The notes: generated by a model not told the origin, from the letters alone. 64,000 nucleotides of DNA from an uncultured Eubacteriales bacterium (GCA_900551295.1 URVJ01000013.1:6571-70570); one strand, 5' to 3'; shown: positions 11,001 to 18,845, numbered from the stretch's first letter. Numbers and translations are program-made.

Positions 11001-12319
11001 GGAGTGATTACGGGAGAAGAAAGACTGCCGTCTGCGGTGTTGTACGAAGAATCGTCGTTTGTCTTTCCGGTGAGCTTTTCGGGCTTTGTTTCGTAGGTAA
11101 TTCCGCTTACGGCGTTGTACGCGGATTTAATTCTGCCGGTGCCTTCAAAGCTTACCTTTGATTTTACGTTTGCGCTGTCAACGGTAACATTCTTTGAGAG
11201 GGTAATTGTCGCGCCTGCGCAGTCGGAGCCTATTTCAAGTTCTTTTATGTCGCCGTCCTGAATCACGAGGTTTGATTTGCCGGAAACGTTTATCTTGTCC
11301 GCAGTGCCGCTAAGCTTGATTATTGCGGATTTATTTACGTTTATAACCGGGAAGTTTCCGTCGAGAACGACAGTGCCTCCATAGAGATCGCTGCCGGAGA
11401 GTTCCACGGCTGAAAATCCGTCACCGTCAAGTTCGGCGGGAGAAGAAAGCTTTGTAAGACCTGAAACTGCGGAATTTCTGTCGAGCTTTACGGTGTTGTC
11501 CGAACCGCCGACGTTCATGTTTACGGCAGATGTCGAATAGAACGATGTTTCCACACTGTCACCGTCGATTGTTACCAAACCTAAGATACGGCAGTTGTTA
11601 AAGCGTATTTCGGCGTCCGAAAGCTTTGAGTTGTAAACTATATTGTCCGTGAAAAGTATTTCGGAGAAAGTAGCCGAACCGCCTTTTACGGTAAGGTCGC
11701 CGTTATAGACGTTTTCGTTTTCTACAAATTCGTATATAAGCTTTGCTGCCTGCGCTCTTGTAAGGTTTGCGGCAGGAAGAAAACGGGACTTTTCGTCGCC
11801 TGTTATGTAACCTTTTGCGGCAACCGAGCTTACGGCGTCGCGCGCCCAGTCGGCAATTAAAGAATTATCTGTGAATTTGCGCAGTTCAAAGGTGTCGTTT
11901 GTCGGAACGGAAATTCTGTAAAGGATAACCGCGGCTTCCTGTCTTGAAATAAGATTTTTGGGACGGAATGTGCCGTCGGAATATCCGCTTACATAACCTG
12001 CGTAAACGGCTTTCTGAACTTCGCCGTAGTACCAGTCAAATCTCGATACGTCCGAGAAGGTCGAAGCTTTTCTCGAAGAGATCTTTACGGCGTTGTTTAT
12101 CATTTTTGAAAATTCTGCTCTTGTAACCGTGCCGTCCGGCTTGAAAGTACCGTCGGTGTAGCCGTTGATATAGCCTTTGTCAACGCCGTATTCGATGTAC
12201 TTCTTTGCCCAGTGACCGTTTATGTCGGTCAGTCTTGCGGCAGATGCGCCGATACACAGCGATACGGTGAGAGCTGCAGCCGTTATGGCGAGATACAGAG
12301 CTTTACGGAGGGATTTCAT
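8087..12319 (-). CDS. SLH-anchored surface protein with six bacterial Ig-like repeats
   Basis: The 1410-residue exported protein begins with a signal peptide (residues 1-27). Three S-layer homology domains follow (about 28-205; GYINGYTDGTFKPDGTVTRA and GYVSGYSDGTFRPKNLISRQ are the canonical repeats), which bind cell-wall polysaccharide. A beta-rich segment (about 215-430) comes next. Six Big_5-type Ig-like repeats of about 115 residues span about 436-1123; each opens like TPANAKTKVSTTPSITVSF and most contain LRKGSSSG. Two fibronectin-III-like domains and a C-terminal cadherin-like beta-sandwich complete the protein. No catalytic site is seen. It is probably a structural S-layer or adhesin protein. 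ATG 12319 is chosen by its GAAAGGAAAG site and because the longer frame overlaps the promoter. Confidence 0.9.
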   Translation of the reverse strand: MKSLRKALYLAITAAALTVSLCIGASAARLTDINGHWAKKYIEYGVDKGYINGYTDGTFKPDGTVTRAEFSKMINNAVKISSRKASTFSDVSRFDWYYGEVQKAVYAGYVSGYSDGTFRPKNLISRQEAAVILYRISVPTNDTFELRKFTDNSLIADWARDAVSSVAAKGYITGDEKSRFLPAANLTRAQAAKLIYEFVENENVYNGDLTVKGGSATFSEILFTDNIVYNSKLSDAEIRFNNCRILGLVTIDGDSVETSFYSTSAVNMNVGGSDNTVKLDRNSAVSGLTKLSSPAELDGDGFSAVELSGSDLYGGTVVLDGNFPVINVNKSAIIKLSGTADKINVSGKSNLVIQDGDIKELEIGSDCAGATITLSKNVTVDSANVKSKVSFEGTGRIKSAYNAVSGITYETKPEKLTGKTNDDSSYNTADGSLSSPVITPANAKTKVSTTPSITVSFSKAVYNSNGDSLTTTYIKNHVKLRRSSKTGTSVSYTVTSTSTRSFTIKPISDLSENTKYYLVIDAKTLYNSNDDTNSEIVSYFTTGSDSSDDGDTSADIKFSPKRAATDVEQTAEIKITFSSAIKRQNSSTAVNSTYISSGAVELRKGSSSGANVDFNAEINSTKRVITITPAENLEANTKYYVIINSGYFTDSSGTKISKTSSYFTTSNTLIPTVSPVNASTGVSTMPEIKLEFDEALTRTNGTALSSAYLMASVIEFRKGSSSGTQVNFSATISNDKKVITVVPDEELAKSTKYYVIVNEGTLKGSVGKAINEKYSFYFTTAAAMAPVVTPSSGKTGVSTSTDITLTFSDPLYTAGTTSLTRVPITAEYIKKNEVVLLRRSTATGAVIACDVSVSNDRRTITLSPKTELLSDFRYYVVLKNKTLYNESGKYNSASSTYFSTSSVLIPEFTPADGTDDVDVKSKIQIMFGEYVYRPNMSALTTTYLANNVIELHKNNENGESVGFSVTMSSDKRTFTVKPDDYLDGNTDYCIVIVEGSLSDSKENLNPKASATFTTGASVNKDVTFTPENKATGISTNTNIAITFESKVYRYGGGTVTKTYITDNIKLRKGSSSGTVVSYTAAISTDGKTITLTPGTELDKATNYYVVLPSNKFQYADDTKVTGKTIYFKTNDGVPTLTKFTLGNVTAASASFSATSNTGGTLILTATSSGNPTVTKEFPITAGTAKTVVLTGLNPKTSYTVKAYVESASGTKSASLSQNITTPLAFEMNVGDAADTSVEIDFTAYADGKLTLKYKNSSTGKTVTRLTNVLMREGTDKSVTIDELNPETQYEIIAEFVCNDGDGKKISLTENILTESAKDYLAIESLIITAADGSQYEAVVNGTLAAAVIDSTDSIKVQVTSSATTLKINGKTVKNGALSESIAVTGESLNVPITLTHGSQTRNYMLSISIG
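8950..11010 (-). repeat. Tandem coding repeats for six Ig-like (Big_5) domains
   Basis: Six homologous units of about 340 bp lie inside the SLH gene. The unit starts are recognisable at protein level (PxxxxTxVSTxxxIxxxF). At DNA level, the segment encoding KGSSSG reappears as gacgagcctttt near 9107, 10159 and 10501. Boundaries are approximate. Such repeats can expand or contract by recombination. Confidence 0.8.
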
Positions 12320-12376
12320 AAAATCTTTCCTTTCATTATGTAAACTGATTTTACTTATATTGATATAACTACTAAT

Positions 12377-12405
12377 ATAATACACCATATTTAGTATTTG
12401 CACAA
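12377..12405 (-). promoter_or_regulatory. Promoter of the SLH surface protein gene
   Basis: On the minus strand, TTGTGC (12405-12400) and TATTAT (12382-12377) are separated by 17 bases. The untranslated leader is about 50 bases. In the rest of the 12320-12643 gap I see only an AT-rich region that should also hold the lipase promoter (TATAAT near 12620, no clear -35). Confidence 0.6.
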
Positions 12406-12643
12406 GAGTTTTTCGACAATTTTTTTCTTAATTTTCCTTAGTTTTTGCCGTCTGAAAGCAAAACTTATGCAAGGCTGGTTTTAATGACTGAAATTTGTGT
12501 CATTACACTGGAATTTGACGAAAAGCGAGGATAAAAGTTCCGTTGCGCGGCACAAAAAATGTCCGTTTTTACAAATTTCGTAAATTGCCGTGTTTTTAAC
12601 AAAATATACGTTTACCGCATATAATTTTGTTGGAGTGATGCAA

Positions 12644-13306
12644 ATGTTTAAAGAACGTCTTACGGAAGATCTCAATTACTGCGCACAGATCTATAACGGC
12701 TGCGTGCCGTTTTGCGGCGGCACTACATATTCGTGGGCAAACGATACGGAATACTGCGTGAATATCAAAAATAATACCGTGACGATAGTATTTCGCGGAA
12801 CGGACAGCAAAAAAGAGTGGCTGTCAAATCTCGCATTTTGCAAAAAGGTCATACCTTACGGGAACTACGAGTCGGAGGTGCGTGTTCACGGCGGTTTTAT
12901 AACCGCATACAAAAACCAGCTCGTGCGTGACAGAATACATTCTCTGATTTCCGACAAGCCCTGTAAAATCGAAGTTACCGGACATTCACGCGGCGCGGCG
13001 CTTGCGGTGCTGTGCGCAGTTGACTTGCAGTACAACTTTCCCGACAAGAGTATAAGCGTCACGACCTACGGCTGTCCGAGAGTGGGAAATGCGGCGTTTG
13101 CAAAGTCGTACAACAGGCGCGTCACCGATACCGTGAGGGTCGAAAACGGCAATGACATTGTTACAAAAGTTCCACCGGCTATTTTCGGTTTCCGTCATGT
13201 CGGCGCAAGATTCGGCGTCGGCAACACAAGGCTGCCTTTCCTTTTTTCTTTTAACGCTCATTACCCTGTGCAATACCTTAAAGGCATTATAAACAGGTTA
13301 TACTGA
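12644..13306 (+). CDS. Class 3 lipase-family alpha/beta hydrolase (cytoplasmic)
   Basis: The 220-residue protein has the lipase_3 (PF01764-type) layout. The nucleophile elbow VTGHSRGAAL contains S115. The predicted triad partners are D171 (ENGNDIVTKVP) and H185 (GFRHVG), and the oxyanion segment VFRGTDSKKEWLSN lies near residue 50. There is no signal peptide, so it may hydrolyse an intracellular or membrane-proximal ester. The natural substrate cannot be told. ATG 12644 is 8 bases after GGAG (12632-12635), while ATG 12638 is too close to that site. It is a single-gene unit. Confidence 0.88.
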   Translation: MFKERLTEDLNYCAQIYNGCVPFCGGTTYSWANDTEYCVNIKNNTVTIVFRGTDSKKEWLSNLAFCKKVIPYGNYESEVRVHGGFITAYKNQLVRDRIHSLISDKPCKIEVTGHSRGAALAVLCAVDLQYNFPDKSISVTTYGCPRVGNAAFAKSYNRRVTDTVRVENGNDIVTKVPPAIFGFRHVGARFGVGNTRLPFLFSFNAHYPVQYLKGIINRLY

Positions 13307-13386
13307 AAGATGTTTTGCGGTTGACTGACTTTAGATTATTTGGGGCTGAAAAAGGCAATTCACTGCCATGTGCAAGTCTATTCTCC

Positions 13387-13505
13387 AACTTTTCGAATGC
13401 TTTTCTCCGTAGAAAAGCGTCAGTATAAAGTCGTACTTTGAAGAAAGTTACCCGTTTCAGCCTAAAACCGGTAAAAATGGTCTAAAGTAGCCCGTAATTC
13501 GCTTT
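13387..13505 (+). repeat. Dispersed intergenic hairpin element, copy A
   Basis: This ~119-nt non-coding segment lies between the lipase and the LUD gene. It matches the reverse complement of 63945-63819. The central 31 bases (13400-13430) match 63924-63894 at 29 of 31 positions and form the hairpin CTTTTCT-CCGT-AGAAAAG. Flanking similarity includes AACTTTT at one end, CCGTTTC and GGTAAAAAT in the middle, and TTCGCTTT at the far end. The function is unknown; it may be a structured RNA or a small dispersed repeat (MITE/REP-like). Confidence 0.7.
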
Positions 13506-13530
13506 AAAAAGAAGTTGTTTCGCACGCTTG

Positions 13531-13559
13531 TTGACTTGTACATAAATTAGTGGTAAAAT
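13531..13559 (+). promoter_or_regulatory. Promoter of the LUD-trmL-protease-scpA operon
   Basis: TTGACT (13531-13536) and TAAAAT (13554-13559) are separated by 17 bases. It lies about 40 bases before the ATG at 13597. Confidence 0.7.
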
Positions 13560-13596
13560 CATAGTAATAAAAACTTTCTCCGGGAGCGTGAAAAGT

Positions 13597-14244
13597 ATGG
13601 ATAAAAATAAATATGATATAATAAGACTTCGCATGGAAAGAACGGCGCAGGCGCTGCGTAATAATAATATGTACTGTGAGTGCGCGGATAATTGTGAGGA
13701 GGCGCTCGAACTCGTTTCGTCGCTTATAAATCCCGGCGATACCGTCGGTGTGGGAGGCTCTATGACGCTGTTTGAATCGGGCGTAATCGAATTGCTGCGC
13801 TCGGGCTCGTATAATTTTCTCGATAGATACGAAAAGGGGCTGTCGGCTGAGCAGATAGGAAAGATATATCGCGAATGTTTCAGCGCCGACTGCTATATAA
13901 TGAGTACAAACGCCGTAACGGAACGCGGAGAACTGTATAACGTGGACGGTAACGGAAACAGAGTGGCGGCTCTTACGTTCGGCCCGAACAGCGTTATAGT
14001 AATTGCAGGATATAATAAGATAGTGCGTGATCTTGATGAAGCTAAAAAGCGCGTCTGTGAGATAGCTGCTCCGGCAAACGCCGTAAGACTCGGACTCGAT
14101 ACGCCGTGTACACAGGCAGGACGGTGTCTTAACTGCTCGTCGGATAAACGTATATGCGTGTCAAGCGTTGTTACCGGCAGACAGCAGCTCAGACAAAAGG
14201 ACAGAATAAAGGTAATACTTGTCGGTGAGGAGCTCGGATATTAA
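13597..14244 (+). CDS. LUD-domain (DUF162, LutC-like) protein
   Basis: The 215-residue protein is a stand-alone LUD domain. This family includes LutC/LutB parts of lactate utilisation and many single-domain Clostridia proteins of unresolved role. Visible family marks are VGVGGSMTLFESGVIELL, the CYIMSTNAVTERGELYNVDG block, and a Cys-rich C-terminus (CTQAGRCLNCSSDKRICVSS) that could bind metal. LutA and LutB are not adjacent, so lactate oxidation should not be assumed. ATG 13597 follows GGGAG (13582-13586). It is first in a tight operon, with trmL starting 2 bases after its stop. Confidence 0.85.
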   Translation: MDKNKYDIIRLRMERTAQALRNNNMYCECADNCEEALELVSSLINPGDTVGVGGSMTLFESGVIELLRSGSYNFLDRYEKGLSAEQIGKIYRECFSADCYIMSTNAVTERGELYNVDGNGNRVAALTFGPNSVIVIAGYNKIVRDLDEAKKRVCEIAAPANAVRLGLDTPCTQAGRCLNCSSDKRICVSSVVTGRQQLRQKDRIKVILVGEELGY

Positions 14245-14246
14245 TA

Positions 14247-14750
14247 ATGCCTAAGAAAAAAATCAATGTTGTGCTGCTTGAACCCGAAATTCCGCAGAAC
14301 ACGGGAAATATATCGCGTACCTGCGCCGCGACCGGAGCAAGCCTTCACCTTATAGAACCGTTCGGATTTGAAATTACCGACGCAAAACTCAAAAGAGCGG
14401 GACTGGATTACTGGAAATATCTCGATATACATTATTATAAAAATATTGATGATTTTTACGATAAGAACCCGGGCGGTCATTTCTTCTATTTCTCGACTAA
14501 GGCGCCGCGGTGCTATACCGATGTGGAATATCCGGATAACTGCTTTCTTGTTTTCGGTAAGGAAACCGCCGGAATACCCGAAAGTATACTTAAAAAGAAT
14601 CTCGATAAATGCGTAAGAATTCCGATGCTTGAAAATCTGCGCAGCCTTAACCTTTCAAATTCGGCAGCCATTGCGGTCTATGAAGTGCTGAGACAGAATA
14701 ATTTTGAAGGACTGCAAGAGGCGGGATTTTTAAAAGACATGATTAAGTAA
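14247..14750 (+). CDS. trmL: tRNA (cytidine(34)/uridine(34)-2'-O)-methyltransferase, SPOUT family
   Basis: The 167-residue enzyme methylates the ribose of the wobble base in tRNA(Leu) isoacceptors using S-adenosylmethionine. The TrmL/YibK signature is clear: LLEPEIPQNTGNISRTCAAT at the N-terminus, the LVFGKETAGIPESIL knot, and LRSLNLSNSAAIAVYEVLRQ at the C-terminus. There is no RNA-binding N-terminal extension, as expected for this minimal SPOUT protein. It sits 2 bases after the LUD gene and 13 before the protease gene. Confidence 0.93.
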   Translation: MPKKKINVVLLEPEIPQNTGNISRTCAATGASLHLIEPFGFEITDAKLKRAGLDYWKYLDIHYYKNIDDFYDKNPGGHFFYFSTKAPRCYTDVEYPDNCFLVFGKETAGIPESILKKNLDKCVRIPMLENLRSLNLSNSAAIAVYEVLRQNNFEGLQEAGFLKDMIK

Positions 14751-14763
14751 CGGAGGATATTCA

Positions 14764-15453
14764 ATGCTTATAAACGCAATCAGAAACGGTTTTTCGCGTG
14801 AGGCTTTTGTTCAGCTTTTGCTGTATATACCGATAATACTCATTTCTCTTACCGTGCATGAGTACAGCCACGGATATGCCGCGTATAAATGCGGAGATAT
14901 GACGGCGCGCAATTTCGGCAGACTTACGCTCAATCCCTTAAAACATCTTGACCCGATAGGAACCGCAATGATGCTGCTGTTCGGCTTCGGATATGCAAAA
15001 CCCGTTCCGATAAATCCGAGAAATTTCGGCAAGCCGAGAAGAGATCTCTGCATAGTCGCGGCGGCAGGACCCGTTTCAAACCTTGTGCTCGCGTTTCTTG
15101 GACTTGCGGTTTACAGATTTTCAAACTTTGTCGCCTTTGACCTTATGAGAATTCAGAGTATAAGCACGTTTTACGGTATGTGGTCGATTTTCGCATACAG
15201 CTTTGTTTCGGCAAATATAAGCCTTGCCGTGTTTAACCTTATACCTCTGCCTCCGCTTGACGGTTCAAGACTTGCGTCGGTGCTGCTGCCGACAAGAATA
15301 GCCTATGCGATAGAACGCTATGAACAGTATATCATGTTTGCGGTAATGCTGCTTCTGTACTTCGGAAAGCTCGACGGAATAATCTTTTTCTTTTCAAATC
15401 TGATATTCGGGCTTTTCAACAGCTTTCTGTCGCTGTTCCCGTGCTTTCTGTAA
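14764..15453 (+). CDS. Site-2 protease family (M50) integral membrane metalloprotease
   Basis: The 229-residue membrane protein has the M50 zinc site HEYSH (HExxH) in its first membrane segment (SLTVHEYSHGYAAYKCGD). The second motif, FNLIPLPPLDGSR (NxxPxPPLDG), is near residue 165. About five hydrophobic segments are visible. This family cleaves membrane proteins within the bilayer; the substrate here is unknown. In many Firmicutes the gene directly precedes scpA, as here. GGAGG lies 6 bases before the ATG. Confidence 0.9.
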   Translation: MLINAIRNGFSREAFVQLLLYIPIILISLTVHEYSHGYAAYKCGDMTARNFGRLTLNPLKHLDPIGTAMMLLFGFGYAKPVPINPRNFGKPRRDLCIVAAAGPVSNLVLAFLGLAVYRFSNFVAFDLMRIQSISTFYGMWSIFAYSFVSANISLAVFNLIPLPPLDGSRLASVLLPTRIAYAIERYEQYIMFAVMLLLYFGKLDGIIFFFSNLIFGLFNSFLSLFPCFL

Positions 15454-15478
15454 TAAAGAAAAGGAAGTTTTTTGCAAT

Positions 15479-16318
15479 ATGACGGAAAATGTAACGGATA
15501 TTGAAACGGCGGTTTCGCCGCACGCTGCAAAAATCGACGACGAGGTGCTTGCGCCGGATCTCTATGAGACGGACGAGCCTATGTATAAGCTTGAAATTTT
15601 TGAGGGGCCGCTTGAACTTCTGCTGTCGCTTATAGCAAAAAATAAGGTTAGTATCTACGATATACCCATAGCGCTTATACTTGACCAGTATATGGAGTAT
15701 CTTCATAAAATGGAACAGTTTGATATGGAGATAGCGTCGGAATTTATAGTTATGGCAAGCCAGCTCATGGTGATAAAGTCGAGAATGCTGCTGCCGAGAA
15801 ATAACGAAGATGAGGACGACCCGAGACAGGAACTTGTCGATATGCTTCTCGAATATCAGAGGGCAAAGCAGACTGCCGTCGTTCTTCACGAACGCGAGTT
15901 TTCGTATTCCGGACGTTATGAGAAGCCTCCGGAACAGCTTGAAGATATGAAAAAAGAGGAGTATAAGCTGCACCATGATATAAGCCTGCTCCAGGACGCA
16001 TATTTAAGGGTGTACGCAAGAAAAATCGAGCTTATGGAGGCAAACGAAAATACGCAGAAGCTCGATAACCTTATACGCACGACACGCCACGTCAGCGTGA
16101 ATGAAAGAATACTTCACGTTATGAAAATCCTTGTGCGTAAAGGAAAATGCGACTTTGCCGGGCTGTTTGAGCGCGCCGAGTCGAGAAGTGAAATTGTGGC
16201 TACGTTCTTGGCGGTGCTTGAGCTTATCAAGGGCAGAAGAATAGTAGTCGAACAAATTTCGCAGGATAATACAGACTGTCAGCTTGTACTGGTAAGGGAT
16301 AAAGAAAAAGACGCATAA
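15479..16318 (+). CDS. scpA: Segregation and condensation protein A
   Basis: The 279-residue kleisin bridges the two SMC heads in the bacterial condensin complex. The N-terminal signature YKLEIFEGPLELLLSLIAKN and the IPIALILDQYMEYL/ASEFIVMASQLMVIKSRMLL helices are typical. The C-terminal winged-helix (VTFLAVLELIKGRRI-like) binds the SMC head. A ~35-residue N-terminal extension precedes the core. AAGGAAG lies before the ATG. The usual partner gene scpB does not follow; a terminator and a small HTH gene do instead. Confidence 0.93.
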   Translation: MTENVTDIETAVSPHAAKIDDEVLAPDLYETDEPMYKLEIFEGPLELLLSLIAKNKVSIYDIPIALILDQYMEYLHKMEQFDMEIASEFIVMASQLMVIKSRMLLPRNNEDEDDPRQELVDMLLEYQRAKQTAVVLHEREFSYSGRYEKPPEQLEDMKKEEYKLHHDISLLQDAYLRVYARKIELMEANENTQKLDNLIRTTRHVSVNERILHVMKILVRKGKCDFAGLFERAESRSEIVATFLAVLELIKGRRIVVEQISQDNTDCQLVLVRDKEKDA

Positions 16319-16340
16319 ATATAGTATAAAATAAAAAATT

Positions 16341-16377
16341 CAGCAGGAAAGCCAGTCAGCCGACCTGCTGTTTTGTT
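16341..16377 (+). terminator. Intrinsic terminator after scpA
   Basis: CAGCAGG (16341-16347) pairs perfectly with CCTGCTG (16364-16370), followed by TTTTGTT. Confidence 0.8.
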
Positions 16378-16407
16378 GTACCGTCAGTTTTTTTCGGATT
16401 TGAAAAA

Positions 16408-16587
16408 ATGCTTGAAAAAAAGAACATCACGCGGTATGAACTGTCGAAACGTACGGGAATAAGGTATCAGATAATAGATAATTACTATAAGAATAAGGTT
16501 ACACGCTACGACAGCTATGTACCGGAACGCATATGCACGGCGGCAGACTGTGAAATATCAGATATACTCGAATATGTAAATGAATAA
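16408..16587 (+). CDS. Small XRE/YozG-like HTH protein, probably N-terminally shortened
   Basis: A 59-residue frame from ATG 16408 reads MLEKKNITRYELSKRTGIRY followed by QIIDNYYKNKVTRYDSYVPE, and ends CEISDILEYVNE. This matches the Cro/C1-type HTH family of ~70 residues typified by YozG. About 8-10 residues that normally precede this point are missing. The upstream frame is open to 16330 but has no start codon, no clear ribosome binding site precedes the ATG, and the scpA terminator lies 30 bases upstream. It may be a decaying gene or a very short transcriptional regulator. Confidence 0.55.
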   Translation: MLEKKNITRYELSKRTGIRYQIIDNYYKNKVTRYDSYVPERICTAADCEISDILEYVNE

Positions 16588-16632
16588 TTATGCGCAAAGC
16601 GCACATTTTTGGTGAAAAAGAATATAAGCAAA

Positions 16633-16662
16633 GCCCGGAACGGAATTAAAACCGAACCGGGC
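16633..16662 (-). terminator. Terminator hairpin between the HTH gene and the EF-G-like gene
   Basis: GCCCGG-AA-CGG pairs with CCG-AA-CCGGGC (16633-16643 with 16652-16662), a symmetric interrupted stem with an 8-nt loop. It follows the EF-G-like gene on the minus strand. Only weak T-rich sequence follows on either strand, so it may act in both directions. Confidence 0.6.
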
Positions 16663-16683
16663 AATTTATTTTGATATGTGTTT

Positions 16684-18753
16684 TTATTCTGCGGCGTTGT
16701 ACTTTTTGGCTTCTTCGATAATCTTTGCGCAGCTGGGAGCCGGAACCTCCTCGTAGCGTACAAAGTCGTAATCAAATCTGCCGCGTCCCTGAGTCATTGC
16801 GCGCAGTGAAATTACGTAGTTTGCCATTTCAGCCTGCGGAGTTTCAGCCTCGACTAAGGTGTAGCCCTCGCGTTTTTCGTCGGGATTCATGCCGAGGACT
16901 CTTGCTCGTCTCTTGTTGAGATCTCCTATAACGTCGCCGACAAGCGAATCCGGTACGGAGACTTTCAGCGCGCCTACCGGTTCGAGCAGTACCGGAGAGG
17001 CTTTGGGCAGACCTTCCTTGTACGCAAGCTTTGCCGCAAGCTTAAAGGAGATTTCGTTTGAGTCAACCGGGTGATATGAGCCGTCGTAAAGGTCGGCTGC
17101 AAGATTTACAACCGGGAATCCTGCAAGAACGCCTTTCTGCATTGCCTCAAGCAGACCTTTTTCGACTGCCGGATAAAATCCTTTGGGTACGCTTCCGCCT
17201 ACAACGCTCTGCGTAAAGGTAAGACCTTCGTCAGTACCGGGCGAGAATGTTATCTTTACATGACCGAACTGACCGCTGCCGCCCGACTGTTTCTTGTGTT
17301 TGCCCTCTACCTGTACGGATTTTTTTATTGTTTCGCGGTAGGGAATACGAGCCTGCGTAAGATTTACCGAAGCGCCGAAACGTGTCTTTAGCTTTGAAAC
17401 CGTAACGTCAAGGTGCATATCTCCCAAGCCCGATACCGTCATCTGATGCGTTTCGGCATTGTTCTTGTAAGAAAGCGTCTTGTCCTCGTCGAGCAGCTTT
17501 GCAATGCCCTGAGATATTTTGTCCTCGTCGCCCTTTGCCTTAGGTTCTATTGCCATGGTAAGGTACGGAACGGGATATTCAATAGGAGCATACTTGATTT
17601 TGCCGCCGAAGGTGTCGTTTGTGGAGGCTGAGGCGAGCTTTGAAGTAACGCCTATGTCGCCGCAGTTGAGCATATCGACCTCCGTCTGCTTTTTGCCGCG
17701 GATAACGTATATGTGCGCGAACTTTTCGGCAGTGCCGTTTGTGAGGTTTGTAAGCGTCATGTCCTTTTTCAGCGTGCCGTTCATGACCTTGAAGTATGAC
17801 ATCTTGCCTACGAACGGGTCGGCAACCGTCTTGAATATGAATACAGCCGTTTCGCCGTCGGGATCGGGCTTGATTTTTTCGCCGTTTTCGTCTCTTTCAC
17901 CGTATCTGTCAAGAGGATTCGGGAAAGACGCGGCTATAATGTCAAGCAGAGGAGCAACACCCATGAGCGTTGCCGCCGAGCCTACCATTACCGGTGCGAT
18001 AGAGCCGTTTATTATGCCGAGATTGAGAGCAGTCTGCATTTCTTCAAGCGTAAACTTCTCTCCGGCAAAGAATTTTTCCATCATCTCGTCGCTCGTTTCC
18101 GCAAGTGATTCTACAAGCATATCGCGGAATGCGTTTACCTTTTCCATGCTCTCGTCCGGTATCGGCATTTCCTTTATTGTGCCGTCTTTTATGTATTCGT
18201 AACCCGTAAGCGTGATAAGATCGACATATCCGAGAGGTTTTCTGTCAATAATTATCGGTATTGCGACAGGGCAGATTATGTGACCGAACTTTTCGCGCAT
18301 AGCCTCTATCGTATTGCCGAAGTTTGCGTTGTCGTCGTCCATTTTGTTGACAAAGAAAGCTTTGGGTATTCTTGCTTCTGTTGCATACTCCCATGCAAGC
18401 TCGCTTCCAGCGTCAACGCCGCTCTTTGCGTCCATAACGATAAGCGCCGTTCCCGAAACTCTAAGAGCCTGCTTTACTTCTCCCGCAAAGTCGAGAAAAC
18501 CGGGCGTGTCTATAAAGTTTATCTTGCTGCCTTTCCAGAACAGCGGAGCAACTGACGCAGAAATCGAAAATTTGCGCTTAATTTCTTCGGCGTCGCAGTC
18601 GCATACGGTGTTTCCGTCAGCGGTCTTGCCGAGACGTTCTGTTTCTTTAGCCAAAAACAGCATTGCTTCTGCGAGTGAAGTCTTTCCGTTTCCTCCGTGT
18701 CCCAAAAGACACACATTCTTTATGTTTTTTGTGTCGGCTGATAAATTTGCCAT
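16684..18753 (-). CDS. Elongation factor G-like translational GTPase (EF-G paralogue)
   Basis: The 689-residue protein has all EF-G domains: a GTPase domain with P-loop GHGGNGKTS, G3 INFIDTPGFLDF and G4 VNKMDDD; domain II (about 300-385); domains III and IV (GQFGHVKITFSPG); and a C-terminal domain V (GDLNKRRARVLGM). The P-loop GHGGxGKT differs from the AHIDAGKTT of canonical FusA and marks the EF-G-like paralogue common in Clostridia and Actinobacteria. Its role beside the main EF-G is unresolved. It is monocistronic with its own promoter (18817-18845). Confidence 0.9.
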   Translation of the reverse strand: MANLSADTKNIKNVCLLGHGGNGKTSLAEAMLFLAKETERLGKTADGNTVCDCDAEEIKRKFSISASVAPLFWKGSKINFIDTPGFLDFAGEVKQALRVSGTALIVMDAKSGVDAGSELAWEYATEARIPKAFFVNKMDDDNANFGNTIEAMREKFGHIICPVAIPIIIDRKPLGYVDLITLTGYEYIKDGTIKEMPIPDESMEKVNAFRDMLVESLAETSDEMMEKFFAGEKFTLEEMQTALNLGIINGSIAPVMVGSAATLMGVAPLLDIIAASFPNPLDRYGERDENGEKIKPDPDGETAVFIFKTVADPFVGKMSYFKVMNGTLKKDMTLTNLTNGTAEKFAHIYVIRGKKQTEVDMLNCGDIGVTSKLASASTNDTFGGKIKYAPIEYPVPYLTMAIEPKAKGDEDKISQGIAKLLDEDKTLSYKNNAETHQMTVSGLGDMHLDVTVSKLKTRFGASVNLTQARIPYRETIKKSVQVEGKHKKQSGGSGQFGHVKITFSPGTDEGLTFTQSVVGGSVPKGFYPAVEKGLLEAMQKGVLAGFPVVNLAADLYDGSYHPVDSNEISFKLAAKLAYKEGLPKASPVLLEPVGALKVSVPDSLVGDVIGDLNKRRARVLGMNPDEKREGYTLVEAETPQAEMANYVISLRAMTQGRGRFDYDFVRYEEVPAPSCAKIIEEAKKYNAAE

Positions 18754-18816
18754 TTCCTGTTGCCCCTTTCCGGAATATTGCCGAGTTAAACTTATTTCTG
18801 ATAACTCTTTAAACTT

Positions 18817-18845
18817 ATTATACTATATATCATGTTTGTTTGCAA
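18817..18845 (-). promoter_or_regulatory. Promoter of the EF-G-like gene
   Basis: On the minus strand, TTGCAA (18845-18840) and TATAAT (18822-18817) are separated by 17 bases. Confidence 0.7.

Noticed and set aside
8950..11010. Regular repeats considered as a CRISPR array
   Set aside because: Units are ~340 bp, diverged and in frame; they encode Ig-like domains.
12638..12643. Alternative ATG at 12638 for the lipase
   Set aside because: Only 2 bases separate it from GGAG, whereas 12644 has normal spacing.
13597..14244. Calling the LUD protein a lactate oxidation component (LutC)
   Set aside because: LutA and LutB partners are not adjacent, and many single LUD proteins in Clostridia have no link to lactate.
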